A stretch of DNA of 64,000 nucleotides from Vicinamibacterales bacterium (GTDB lineage: Bacteria; Acidobacteriota; Vicinamibacteria; Vicinamibacterales; UBA2999). A model generated the notes under the pieces. That model did no database searches, was not told where the DNA came from, and saw nothing but the letters and a program-made list of their open reading frames with translations. Below are positions 9,162 to 16,936 of this stretch, piece after piece. The position numbers and the translations under genes are program-made. Within the stretch, counting starts at the first letter, position 1. The number at the start of each line of letters is the position of its first letter. The stretch lies in contig JBAZYO010000016.1 in NCBI GenBank assembly GCA_041659285.1, forward strand, positions 1 through 64,000. The letters are read 5' to 3'.

Positions 9162-10247
9162 TTAACCCTCAGTCTCGACCAGTTCGCGGTCGCGCGACTC
9201 CGCTGGTGCGGGCGGGGGCGCGCCAGCCACGTCCACTTCCCGGTCGTGCACGAGGCAGTCCGTCAGGTAGTCGTGCGCCGCGCCATCGGGGCGGGCCAGG
9301 AACGCTTCGAGCGGCGTCCGCAAGTTCAGATCCTGCTCGCGGGTCTGCAGGCCGGGGAACGTGCCATCGGGCCGCTGCCGCACGTAGCGGGACCAGAAAT
9401 CGGTGTGCCAGCGGACGAATTGCGTCACGCGCTCGAGGCCGAACGCATCCGCTCCCCAGTGCTCCTTGGCGAGGGTGACATACCGGCGGTAGATCGCCAT
9501 CCGCTCCTCTCCCGACAGATCGAGGTAGCCCTCGGTGGCTTCGCGAAACAGCCACGGCTTGATCAGCACTCCGCGCGCGCTCATCACTCCCGCGCAGCCC
9601 GATCGCGCGCGCGCCTCGGCGATGTCGTGCGGAAAGAGAATGTCGCCGTTGCCCACGACCGGCACCGGCACGGCGGCGACGACGGTGCCGATGGCATCCC
9701 AGTCGGCGGCGAACCGGTACCGCGCGTTGCGCGTGCGGCCGTGCACGAAGATCGCATCCGCGCCGCCGTCCACCGCGGCCCGGGCCTGGTCCAGCACGTT
9801 GCGCATCTCGTCGTTCCATCCCAGCCGCAGCTTGACGGTCACCGGGACGCGGGTGACGGCCTTCTTCATGGCCTCGACAATGCGGCGGATGCGCGCCGGC
9901 TGCCGCCCGAGCGCGGCGCCGATGCCCTTGTGGGTGAAGTGATCGATGGGGCAGCCGCAGTTGAGATCAACGAGGTCGACACCGCGTGATTCGACCAGCG
10001 CTGCCGCCCATCCCATCTCCTCCGGGTTGGTGCCGGCGAGCTGCACGCCGAAGAACGGCTCGCCCTCGAACTTGCGAATCAGCGCGAATTCGCCCTTCTT
10101 GCGCTGCTTGAGGCGGCGCGCGACCGTCATCTCGCTGATCGTGATCCGCGCGCCCAACTCGACGCAGAGCCGTCGATACGGCAGGTTGGACCCTTTGGTC
10201 ATGGGCGCCATCACCACCGCCCCGGTCAGCACTTCGCGAAGGTCCAT
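9162..10247 (-). CDS. tRNA-dihydrouridine synthase family protein
   Basis: An FMN- and NADPH-dependent reductase that converts uridine to dihydrouridine in tRNA. The TIM barrel starts with VVMAPMTKGSNLPYRRLC; the catalytic block is LNCGCPIDHFTHKGIGAAL with Cys99 as the expected acid; FMN contacts include VTVKLRLGW, VHGRTRNARY, VVGNGDI and GVMSARGVL. The start (APMTKGSNLPYRR, then ISEMTVARRL) and the GCPID block look more like the DUS3 branch than E. coli DusA/B/C; that reading is from memory of the families. The C-terminal tail after residue about 300 is helical and Pro/Ala-rich. It is divergent from the TraB/GumN gene with 21 bases between starts. Confidence 0.85.
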   Translation of the reverse strand: MDLREVLTGAVVMAPMTKGSNLPYRRLCVELGARITISEMTVARRLKQRKKGEFALIRKFEGEPFFGVQLAGTNPEEMGWAAALVESRGVDLVDLNCGCPIDHFTHKGIGAALGRQPARIRRIVEAMKKAVTRVPVTVKLRLGWNDEMRNVLDQARAAVDGGADAIFVHGRTRNARYRFAADWDAIGTVVAAVPVPVVGNGDILFPHDIAEARARSGCAGVMSARGVLIKPWLFREATEGYLDLSGEERMAIYRRYVTLAKEHWGADAFGLERVTQFVRWHTDFWSRYVRQRPDGTFPGLQTREQDLNLRTPLEAFLARPDGAAHDYLTDCLVHDREVDVAGAPPPAPAESRDRELVETEG

Positions 10248-10268
10248 CCCAGCATGTTAGCCTTTGGC

Positions 10269-11147
10269 ATGTCTCCACGACGAATCCTGGCAGCCCTGGT
10301 GGCGCTGGTCCTGCTCAGCGGGCCGGCCTCGGCGCAGGACGGCAAGCGGCAGTTCCTGTGGAAAGTCGAAGGCGCCGGCACGTCGGTAACGTACCTGCTC
10401 GGCTCACTGCACGTGCTCACGCCGGAGTTCTATCCCCTCAGTGCCGAGATCAACGCCGCCTTCGCGGCCTCGACGACGCTGGTCGAAGAAGTGGACTTCG
10501 ACGAGTTGAGCGATCCGGCGCAGATGATGAGCGCGCTCGCCAAGGCGATGCTGACCGGACAGACGCTCGATCAGATCGTGGCGCCTGCCACGTTCGCGGA
10601 GGTGTCGCTTCGCGCCGGGAAATCGGGATTGCCGATGCCGGCGCTGCTGCGCATGAAGCCGTGGCTGGTGGCGGTCACCCTGATGGGCCCCACCCTGCAG
10701 GCGGCCGGCTTCACGGCGGAGCTGGGCATCGATAAGCACTTCTTCGATCGCGCCAAGGCGTCTGGCATGAAGCACCAGGCGCTGGAAACGCTGGCCTACC
10801 AGCTCGATCGGTTCGACGCGCTGTCTCCCAAGTTGCAGGAAGAGCTGCTGATCTCGACCATGAAGGACATCGACACCCAAGTCGGCAACGTCAAGGAGCT
10901 CGCGCAGCAGTGGGTGTCCGGCGACGTGAAGGCGCTGGAGAAGTCGCTGCTGGTGTCGTTTGAAGACTCGCGCGAGCTCTACGACCGCATCCTGGTGGAG
11001 CGTAATCGCAACTGGATCTCCCACGTCGATGCCTGCCTGCAGCAGAACGCCGGCTGCTTCATCGTGGTTGGCGCCGCCCATCTCGTGGGTCCGGATGGCC
11101 TGCCGACGCTTCTTGCCAGGAAGGGCTACCAAGTCACGCAACAGTAG
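10269..11147 (+). CDS. TraB/GumN family protein, secreted
   Basis: A periplasmic member of the TraB/GumN (EreA/ChaN-related) fold, a putative metallopeptidase-like family whose bacterial role is unsettled. A signal peptide (MSPRRILAALVALVLLSGPASAQ) precedes the family start FLWKVEGAGTSVTYLLGSLHVL, with the GSLH motif, and the C-terminal IVVGAAHLVGPDGLPTLLARKGY; these two histidine motifs are the conserved pair of the family. ATG 10269 gives a clean signal peptide. The protein is 292 aa, a normal family size. It converges with tag, the stop codons being three bases apart. Confidence 0.85.
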   Translation: MSPRRILAALVALVLLSGPASAQDGKRQFLWKVEGAGTSVTYLLGSLHVLTPEFYPLSAEINAAFAASTTLVEEVDFDELSDPAQMMSALAKAMLTGQTLDQIVAPATFAEVSLRAGKSGLPMPALLRMKPWLVAVTLMGPTLQAAGFTAELGIDKHFFDRAKASGMKHQALETLAYQLDRFDALSPKLQEELLISTMKDIDTQVGNVKELAQQWVSGDVKALEKSLLVSFEDSRELYDRILVERNRNWISHVDACLQQNAGCFIVVGAAHLVGPDGLPTLLARKGYQVTQQ

Positions 11148-11150
11148 GCG

Positions 11151-11747
11151 TCAACGCGGGCGCTTCAACTTCGCGCGGGCCTTCTCGACCGCCGTCCGTA
11201 CGCCGCAGTCGTGAATGTGGTCGTTCACCAGGCCCATCGCCTGCATGAAGGCATAACTTGTCGTCGGCCCCACGAACGACCATCCCCGCTTCTTCAGGTC
11301 CTTCGACATCGCTACTGATTGGGCCGTCGTGGTCATCGCGAGGAGCGTGTCGCGCGTGACCTCTACTGGGCGCTCGCCCGCCGCGGGTTCCCACGACCAG
11401 AAGTAGGCCGCGAGCGAGCCCTTCTCGTCGATCAGCTCGAGGGCCTGCTTCGCGTTGTTGATCGTGGATTCGATCTTGCCCCGGTGGCGGATGATGCCTT
11501 CGTCTTTCAGCAGCCGCTGGACATCCCTGGCGGCGAAGCGCGCCACCCTTGCCGGGTCGAATCCGGCGAACGCCTTCCGGAAGTTCTCGCGCTTGCGGAG
11601 GATGGTGATCCAGCTCAAGCCGGCCTGGAAGCCCTCCAGGCAGATCTTCTCGAACAACCGGGTGTCGTCGGTGACCGGGCGTCCCCATTCCTCGTCGTGA
11701 TAGCGGACGTAGAGTGGATCCTCGCCCGGCCAGGAACACCGCTTCAT
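11151..11747 (-). CDS. tag: DNA-3-methyladenine glycosylase I
   Basis: A base-excision repair enzyme removing 3-methyladenine. The sequence is typical throughout: MKRCSWPGEDPLYVRYHDEE, GFQAGLSWITILRKRENF, RHRGKIESTINNA and VGPTTSYAFMQAMGLVNDH. The zinc ligands match the E. coli pattern: Cys4 and His17 at the N-terminus and His/Cys in the NDHIHDC motif near residue 178. Length is 198 aa, within the family range. Its ATG overlaps the ppk2 stop by 4 bases (11744-11747), so the two are translationally coupled, with ppk2 first. Confidence 0.95.
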   Translation of the reverse strand: MKRCSWPGEDPLYVRYHDEEWGRPVTDDTRLFEKICLEGFQAGLSWITILRKRENFRKAFAGFDPARVARFAARDVQRLLKDEGIIRHRGKIESTINNAKQALELIDEKGSLAAYFWSWEPAAGERPVEVTRDTLLAMTTTAQSVAMSKDLKKRGWSFVGPTTSYAFMQAMGLVNDHIHDCGVRTAVEKARAKLKRPR

Positions 11748-12664
11748 TTCTTCCGGGCCCGCTTCGCCCTGGCCGCCATCACCTCGGCTTCGAGCGCGGT
11801 CTTGACCTTCTTGAGCTCGGCCCTGGCCTTGGCGTCAGGCACGGGGAACTCCGGGTTGAGCGTCTCGATGGTGTCCACGATCACGGCCGCCACGGCGAGG
11901 CGAGTGAACCACTTGCGGTCCGAGGGGATCACGTGCCACGGCGCCCACTCGGTGGAGGTGTGGCGAATGGTGTCTTCGTAGGCCTGCATGTACTCGGCGA
12001 AGTGCGCGCGCTCGCCGACGTCGGCAATCGAGAACTTCCAGTGCTTGTCGGCCTCGTCGAGGCGCTTGACGAAGCGCCGCCGCTGTTCCTCCTTCGAGAC
12101 GTGGAGGAAGAACTTGCGAATCACGACGCCCTGCCGCGAGAGGTAGCGCTCGTGGGCATTGATGTCTTCGAAGCGCTCGCGCCAGATGTCCTTGGTCACC
12201 AGCGACGCGGGCAGTTGTTGCCGGGCCAGGATGTTCTGGTGCACGCGCACCACCAGCGTTTCTTCGTAGTACGAGCGGTTGAAGATGCCGATGTGGCCGC
12301 GGCGCGGCAACGCGAGCGAGGTCCGCCACAGGAAGTCGTGGTCCAGCTCTTCGCTCGACGGCGCCTTGAAGGAGTGGACCTCGCACCCTTGCGGGTTGAC
12401 GCCCGACATCACGTGCTTGATGGTGCCGTCTTTCCCGGCCGCGTCCATGGCCTGGAAGATGAGCAGGATCGACCACTTGTCTTGCGCGTAGAGCCGCTCC
12501 TGCAGGTCGGCCAGGCGGGCGATGCCGTCGGAGATCAGGCCGGTTGCGGAGTCCTTGAGCGACGCGCCCCACGGGTCGCCGGGGTCGATGTCGTTGAGGC
12601 GGAACCGCGCGCCGTTGGTGATGCGGTAGCGTGCCGAGATATCGGCGAATGTCGGGGCCTTCAC
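11744..12664 (-). CDS. ppk2: Polyphosphate kinase 2 family protein
   Basis: Single-domain PPK2, which transfers phosphate between polyphosphate and a nucleotide. Walker A is in FQAMDAAGKDGTIKHVMSG, the lid-side acid block in GHIGIFNRSYYEETLVVRVH, and later conserved blocks are RQGVVIRKFFLHVSKEEQ and WHVIPSDRKWFTRLAV. The reading frame stays open further upstream to 12763, but that part translates the dispersed CGCAGATGACG repeat, so GTG 12664 (VKAPTFADISARYRI) is preferred, giving 306 aa. Polyphosphate/AMP, ADP or GDP specificity is not decided by sequence alone. It forms a leftward pair with tag. Confidence 0.9.
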   Translation of the reverse strand: MKAPTFADISARYRITNGARFRLNDIDPGDPWGASLKDSATGLISDGIARLADLQERLYAQDKWSILLIFQAMDAAGKDGTIKHVMSGVNPQGCEVHSFKAPSSEELDHDFLWRTSLALPRRGHIGIFNRSYYEETLVVRVHQNILARQQLPASLVTKDIWRERFEDINAHERYLSRQGVVIRKFFLHVSKEEQRRRFVKRLDEADKHWKFSIADVGERAHFAEYMQAYEDTIRHTSTEWAPWHVIPSDRKWFTRLAVAAVIVDTIETLNPEFPVPDAKARAELKKVKTALEAEVMAARAKRARKK

Positions 12665-12699
12665 AGGGTCGATGGTACCGCAGCGCAGATGTTCATGGG

Positions 12700-12731
12700 G
12701 CCGCAGATGACGCAGATGGCACAGATCAGCG
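12700..12731. repeat. Dispersed CCGCAGATGACGCAGATG-type repeat, copy 1
   Basis: GGCCGCAGATGACGCAGATG followed by GCACAGATCAGC, in the gap between ppk2 and the HEAGH membrane gene and overlapping the latter's last codons. The same 9-base unit GCAGATGAC recurs at 41755-41778 and 42608-42640. Its presence upstream of ppk2 makes the open frame there look longer than the gene. Confidence 0.7.
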
Positions 12732-13277
12732 ATTTTGGGATCTCCACGCATACCGGGCCCCAACCACGAGCGACGCCGTCATGAGGAGGACGCCCGTGTA
12801 ATGGGCCCACAGGCCAAGCGTCCGGTCGAGGTGCAGGGCGCCGAGCTGGGTGAGGATGAACTCCCAGTCGTGGCCCTCGACCTCCGCGCCGGTCCGGCCG
12901 CCGAGCAGCACGAGCCGCAGCGCGCGCGCGTCGGCCATGTAGGGCGAGAGATCGACGAGATTCTGCCCGGCCCACCAGGCGCATACGGTGGCGGAGAAGG
13001 GTTGGTGCTGGCGGACGAACGCGCCGGCGAGAACCACCGGAACCAGGACCTGCATCAGGCTGCCGCCGAGCACCGTCATGAACTGGCCGAGAGGCGAGAA
13101 GAGCACATGACCGGCTTCGTGGAAGACCAGGTCCGGCATGTGGAGGAACGAGTCCATCGCGTCAGCGCTGAGCGGCGTTCGCGCGAAGCTCACCGTCCAG
13201 CCGGCAAGCGCCACCAGCAATCCCAGCCTGGCCCAGCGCATGAGGCCTGCCGTCGCTTGGTCCTCCAGGTTAGGCAT
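12726..13277 (-). CDS. Integral membrane protein with HEAGH motif (M50-like)
   Basis: 183 aa, with about four hydrophobic segments (about 14-32, 64-90, 105-120 and 155-177). The motif FHEAGHVLFSPLGQFMTVLG near residue 55 is an HExxH zinc site followed by a glycine-rich membrane segment, as in membrane-embedded site-2-type peptidases. The second-half motif of S2P enzymes (NxxPxxxLDGG) is not visible, so catalytic activity is unproven. The start MPNLEDQATAGL is the first in-frame ATG; Met13 is an alternative. Its last codons run into the dispersed repeat, so the C-terminus may be altered. Confidence 0.6.
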   Translation of the reverse strand: MPNLEDQATAGLMRWARLGLLVALAGWTVSFARTPLSADAMDSFLHMPDLVFHEAGHVLFSPLGQFMTVLGGSLMQVLVPVVLAGAFVRQHQPFSATVCAWWAGQNLVDLSPYMADARALRLVLLGGRTGAEVEGHDWEFILTQLGALHLDRTLGLWAHYTGVLLMTASLVVGARYAWRSQNR

Positions 13278-13285
13278 TGACCGGG

Positions 13286-13627
13286 TTACGCCTTCGGCCG
13301 GGCGGGCGACGGCGCCAACACGGCCAGCACCAGCAGCCGCTGGCCGCCCGTGTTTTGCACGCCGTGCGGCACGCCCTCGGGCGCGACGAGCAGGTCGCCG
13401 GCTGTCATCGCCAACGCCCGGCCCTCGAGCAGGAAGAGCCCCTCGCCTTCGAGCACGTGGTAGACCTTGTCTTGCCCGGCATGCGCGTGCAGCGCGTGGG
13501 CCTGCCCGGGCTCGAACGCGTTAAGCCCGACGAGGAGCCGCGGCGACTCGAAGATCGTCGCCTTACCCATCTTGTCGGCGGAGTAGACGGCATGCTCGGC
13601 GGGGCGGATGACGGACGGATGTGTCAC
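13286..13627 (-). CDS. Cupin domain protein
   Basis: A small single-domain cupin, 113 aa. The two conserved cupin motifs are present: ALHAHAGQDKVYHVLEGEGL (motif 1 with three His/Glu-type ligands) and GDLLVAPEGVPHGVQNTG (motif 2 with the fourth histidine), so it should bind a metal. A GTG start at 13627 overlaps the methyltransferase stop by 2-3 bases, implying translational coupling. Family members range from sugar isomerases to dioxygenases and sensors; no specific role can be given. Confidence 0.83.
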   Translation of the reverse strand: MTHPSVIRPAEHAVYSADKMGKATIFESPRLLVGLNAFEPGQAHALHAHAGQDKVYHVLEGEGLFLLEGRALAMTAGDLLVAPEGVPHGVQNTGGQRLLVLAVLAPSPARPKA

Positions 13628-14406
13628 AGCGGCCTTCGCGCGTTGATGTTGAGGCGCCAATAGTCGAGGGTGAACGGTGGGTCTTCGCGCGCCGACAGTT
13701 CGGTGACGCGGTCGATGAACGCCTGCTTGAGCGCCGGGTCGGGCAGCCGCTCCAGATGTGGGTGGTAGATCACAGTGGTGACGAACTCCCGGTAGTCCGC
13801 CTCGGTCGCCAATGTCGTCGGCGCTTCCTCGAGGCTGGTCTCGATGTCGACGAAACCGGCGCGATGCAGCCGCCCGGCCGTGGTCTCGGCGTTGGCAAAC
13901 TCCCACACGCCGGGCCAGTCGCCGAAGTACCGCGCAAACGGATCGGCGTGCATCAGGTGTTCGGCCAGGGCATGTGCGCGCGCCAGGTTCGGGCCGCCGC
14001 CGCATTGCGCCATCAAGTGCCCGCCCGGCCGCAACGCGAGGCCGATGTTCTCGAACAGCGACTGGTGGTCCCTGATCCAGTGAAACGTCGCCGTGCTGAA
14101 CACCAGGTCGGCCCAGTTCGCGAACGGCAGCGCCGGCAGCGACACCTGCACGAACGACACCCGGGGGCCGTAGATCGGCCGCAGGTTGGCCCGCGCCGTC
14201 ATCAGCATGTTCCACGACCGGTCGATGGCGATGAGACGGCCATCGGGCAGCCGCTCCATCAGCTCACCGGTCAGCCGGCCGCTGCCGCAGCCGGCATCAA
14301 TGGCGCGTTCGTCACCCCTGACCGAGAGACGCGCCAGCACTTTTTGTCCCCAACTGGTCTGAGGCCCGGACACCTTGTGGTACGACGCCGCATTCCACTC
14401 CGTCAC
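13624..14406 (-). CDS. SAM-dependent methyltransferase (trans-aconitate-methyltransferase-like)
   Basis: A class I methyltransferase of about 260 aa. The order is WGQKVLARL, motif I AIDAGCGSGRLTGEL, motif II LIAIDRSWNML, motif IV ADLVFSTATFHWIRDH and the GGHLMAQCGGG post-motif. FHWI is typical of the Tam/UbiE-like branch acting on small acids. GTG 14406 (VTEWNAASYHKVSG) is chosen because it matches the usual start of this family, where the substrate is recognised by a WNAxxYxxVS motif; the longer frame to 14511 is not family-like. It is first in a two-gene unit with the cupin. Confidence 0.85.
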   Translation of the reverse strand: MTEWNAASYHKVSGPQTSWGQKVLARLSVRGDERAIDAGCGSGRLTGELMERLPDGRLIAIDRSWNMLMTARANLRPIYGPRVSFVQVSLPALPFANWADLVFSTATFHWIRDHQSLFENIGLALRPGGHLMAQCGGGPNLARAHALAEHLMHADPFARYFGDWPGVWEFANAETTAGRLHRAGFVDIETSLEEAPTTLATEADYREFVTTVIYHPHLERLPDPALKQAFIDRVTELSAREDPPFTLDYWRLNINARRPL

Positions 14407-14434
14407 GCCCCTAGTGTAGCCTTCCGAACAGCCG

Positions 14435-14612
14435 ATGTCCTTTCCCGCCACGCCTGTCGGTTGTCGAACGCACACGCAGCCACGACGAAGAGATTCGCCG
14501 GCCACGATCATCGAGGCGTACTGGAAGCCCGCCTACAAGCACCTGCGCACGAAGTGGTCGCTCAGCCTGGACGATGCGGCGGACCTGACGCAGGAGCTGG
14601 CCTACGTGATCA
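14435..14612 (+). pseudogene. Relic of a sigma-70-like (ECF) factor
   Basis: In the 290-bp gap before the next gene one frame reads MSFPATPVG, then RRRDSPATIIEAYWKPAYKH and LRTKWSLSLDDAADLTQEL. The EAYWKPAYKHLR...DAADLTQEL wording is that of region 2 of large Acidobacteria/Planctomycetes-type sigma factors (AYWKPVYKYLR...DAxDLTQxFF). After LTQEL the similarity ends and the frame stops at 14647. Regions 2.3 through 4 are absent, so this is a truncated remnant rather than a gene. Confidence 0.6.
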
Positions 14613-14700
14613 TGCGGTTCGTGTTGTTGATCTCAGCCGCAGTCTGATCGACGTACAGAGTTCGTTCTGCGGCGTTGAAAAGTCTTTTCAGGAGGCAGGA

Positions 14701-15054
14701 ATGAAGAAGCCGGTGTTCGCTATGCTGTTGGGCGGTTTTCTCGGAGTCTTTGACGGGCTGAGCGCGCTGCTGTCGGCGCCACAGGAAGCCCCGAACATCG
14801 TCGGCATCGTCATTGGCTCCACCTTCAAGGGTGTGATCGCCGGCGCCATCATCGGGCTGGTCGCGCAGCGGACGCAGTCGCTGGCGATCGGCGTGGCGGT
14901 GGGCGTGGCGGTGGGCGGATTCCTGGCCTACCTGATCACGATCGGCGGCCCCTATCTGTGGGAGATCGTCCTGCCCGGAGCGATGGTCGGCTTAATCGTG
15001 GGCTACGCGACGATGAAGTATCGCGGCCCGGCGCCCCAAGTGGGAAGAGCTTAG
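14701..15054 (+). CDS. Small glycine-rich integral membrane protein
   Basis: 117 aa, with a strong ribosome-binding site (CAGGAGGCAGGA) directly before ATG 14701. Four predicted membrane helices: about 5-25, 33-55, 60-82 and 88-108. Helices 1, 2 and 3 carry repeated small-residue spacing (GGFLGVFDG, GVIAGAIIGL, GVAVGVAVGGFLA), suggesting tight helix packing. No recognised domain or catalytic residue. It is isolated between a sigma-factor relic and a convergent gene, whose stop it overlaps by 4 bases. Confidence 0.7.
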   Translation: MKKPVFAMLLGGFLGVFDGLSALLSAPQEAPNIVGIVIGSTFKGVIAGAIIGLVAQRTQSLAIGVAVGVAVGGFLAYLITIGGPYLWEIVLPGAMVGLIVGYATMKYRGPAPQVGRA

Positions 15055-16910
15055 AACGCCCATGGGCGGAATGCGATCATGCCCCAGTACGACAGGTACG
15101 TCGACACGATGCATGCGCACAGCGAGACGATGAGGGCGTAGGCGCGGAGCCAGGGGCCCGCGCCGCGCCGCCACGCATCGACCGTGAAGAGCACCGACAG
15201 CATCGCCGCGGTTGGCTGCAACACGGTGCCGACGAACATCGCGCCGGTCCACACGCTACGCATGCCGAGCGTCACGTCGCTCACGTTCATGACGCCGATC
15301 ACCGGCAGCAGACAGGCGGCGCCACCGAGGCACAGGACGCCTTTCAACCACCAGAAGCCGGACGGGCGCGCGCGCCTGGCGTGAAAGGCCCACGCGATCA
15401 ACACCAGGAGGGGCGTCTGGGCGAGCGCGTACGAGACGAGCACCGGCCAGCGCACCAGCTCCACCGGCCATCGCGGCCGCCGCTCGGAATACACGAAGCC
15501 GCCCGTCAACACCATCGTCCCGAACTCGTCGGTGGTGAACACGCGCGTCGGTTCGGCATCGGCGCCGGTCCTGAACAGGTTCTCCGAAACCGGGACCAGG
15601 TCTTCCGGCCGTCCGAACACCGGGTTGACGCGGAGTCCGTTCGGCGTCGCCGCCACCGTGCCGCCGCTCAGCAGCCACTCGAGAAAGGCGATGGCCTGAT
15701 TGCGCGGGTTGGCGCCGTGGTAGTAACCCTCGTACCGCTTCAACGTTTCCGCCGCCACCGTGACCTGTGGTCTTGCGGGAGGCTCGACGTCGGCCTTGAG
15801 GTATCGCACGGCGAGGCGCGAGATGCGTTGCATGGCCTGGGGCGAGTGGGTCGAGTTGAGCAGCACGACGTAGCCGGCGTCACGCGCGGCCGAGTAGGCA
15901 TAGCGCGACGAGAAGCCGTCGATGCCGCCGCCGTGGCCGAGCATCGGAAAGCCCTCGGTCGATGACGCGGCGATGGCCGAGCCGTAGCCGACCCGGAGCC
16001 CCGCCTCCGATGCCAGCGAACTGCGCGGATGCTCCATGTTGCTGAGGTACTCCGGGTCGATCACGAGTTGCTCCGCCGTCTCGCCCCAGTTGAGCAGCAC
16101 GTGGACGAACTTGCCCATCTCCAGCGGCGAGGTGTGAAGGTTGCCGGCCGGCCGCAGGTAGATCTGCGAGTAGGCCACCGGCGGTCCAGCCGGGCCGCGA
16201 TAGCCCTTCGCCAGCAGCGCCTCGTCTTGCTTCGTCAGTCGAAAGCTGCTCGTGGTCATGCCGATCGGCTGGAACGTGCGCTCGGCCACGAAGTCTTCGT
16301 ACGGCTTGCCGGTGATCTTCTCGACCAGGTAACCGGCGACGGCGAAGCCCGGGTTGGAGTACGACACGTGCGTCCCTGGCCGCCAGCGCACGTTGCGCGA
16401 TCGCGGGTTCCGGCGCAAGACCTCGAGCAGCGGCAGGTCCGGTGGGTCCTGCAGGTTGTAGACCTCGTTGAAGTGCATGTCGTCGAACCCGGCGGTGTGC
16501 TGCAGCAGGTGAATCACGCGCACCGGGTCGCCGGCCTCCCACGGGTTGTTGATCGGCACCTCCGACGCGATCTCCGCGACGGGGGTGTCGAGGTCCACGT
16601 CGCCGTCTTCGGACAACTGCACGAGCGCCAGGGCGATGAAGGTCTTGCTGACCGAGCCGGCGCGGAAATGGGTGTCGGCGGTGACCGGCGTGCGGCGTTC
16701 GCGATCGGCGAGCCCGACGCCGCCGGCCCACTCGACGCCCGACTGGCGCACGAGCGCGAGGCCGGCGCCGGGCACGCCGGTGTCGGCCAGGACCCTTTCC
16801 ACCGCGGCGCGGAATTCATCCACCGTCCTGGGCCAGGGGTCGGTCGCCGTCTGCGCGGCCAGCACGGCGCCCGCGCCCAGCGCCATCACCACCGACCGGA
16901 GCCATTTCAT
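15051..16910 (-). CDS. Class C beta-lactamase-like serine hydrolase with C-terminal membrane domain
   Basis: A penicillin-recognising-fold serine hydrolase (Beta-lactamase, Pfam 00144 type), 619 aa. Signal sequence MKWLRSVVMALGAGAVLAAQ. Active-site set complete: SVSK (Ser86, Lys89), YSN (184-186) and HGGG (from His326). Residues about 400-480 form a small beta domain, and the last 140 residues hold about four transmembrane helices (WPVLVSYALAQTPLLVLIAW, VLCLGGAACLLPVIGVM and two more). Such proteins in environmental bacteria are usually esterases or D-aminopeptidases rather than resistance enzymes. The active site should face the periplasm, tethered by the C-terminal helices. Divergent from the HD-GYP gene, only 26 bases between starts. 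Confidence 0.85.
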   Translation of the reverse strand: MKWLRSVVMALGAGAVLAAQTATDPWPRTVDEFRAAVERVLADTGVPGAGLALVRQSGVEWAGGVGLADRERRTPVTADTHFRAGSVSKTFIALALVQLSEDGDVDLDTPVAEIASEVPINNPWEAGDPVRVIHLLQHTAGFDDMHFNEVYNLQDPPDLPLLEVLRRNPRSRNVRWRPGTHVSYSNPGFAVAGYLVEKITGKPYEDFVAERTFQPIGMTTSSFRLTKQDEALLAKGYRGPAGPPVAYSQIYLRPAGNLHTSPLEMGKFVHVLLNWGETAEQLVIDPEYLSNMEHPRSSLASEAGLRVGYGSAIAASSTEGFPMLGHGGGIDGFSSRYAYSAARDAGYVVLLNSTHSPQAMQRISRLAVRYLKADVEPPARPQVTVAAETLKRYEGYYHGANPRNQAIAFLEWLLSGGTVAATPNGLRVNPVFGRPEDLVPVSENLFRTGADAEPTRVFTTDEFGTMVLTGGFVYSERRPRWPVELVRWPVLVSYALAQTPLLVLIAWAFHARRARPSGFWWLKGVLCLGGAACLLPVIGVMNVSDVTLGMRSVWTGAMFVGTVLQPTAAMLSVLFTVDAWRRGAGPWLRAYALIVSLCACIVSTYLSYWGMIAFRPWAF

Positions 16911-16936
16911 GCGGAGAGTGTAGATTAGGATCGTCC

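Noticed and set aside
12665..12763. Longer PPK2 N-terminus
   Set aside because: These codons translate a dispersed repeat (residues such as CHLRHLRPHEHLR) and do not look like PPK2; GTG 12664 starts a normal family sequence.
15051..16910. Class C beta-lactamase as an antibiotic-resistance gene
   Set aside because: The active-site motifs define only the serine-hydrolase superfamily; the C-terminal membrane domain and environmental context point to an esterase or peptidase-type role.
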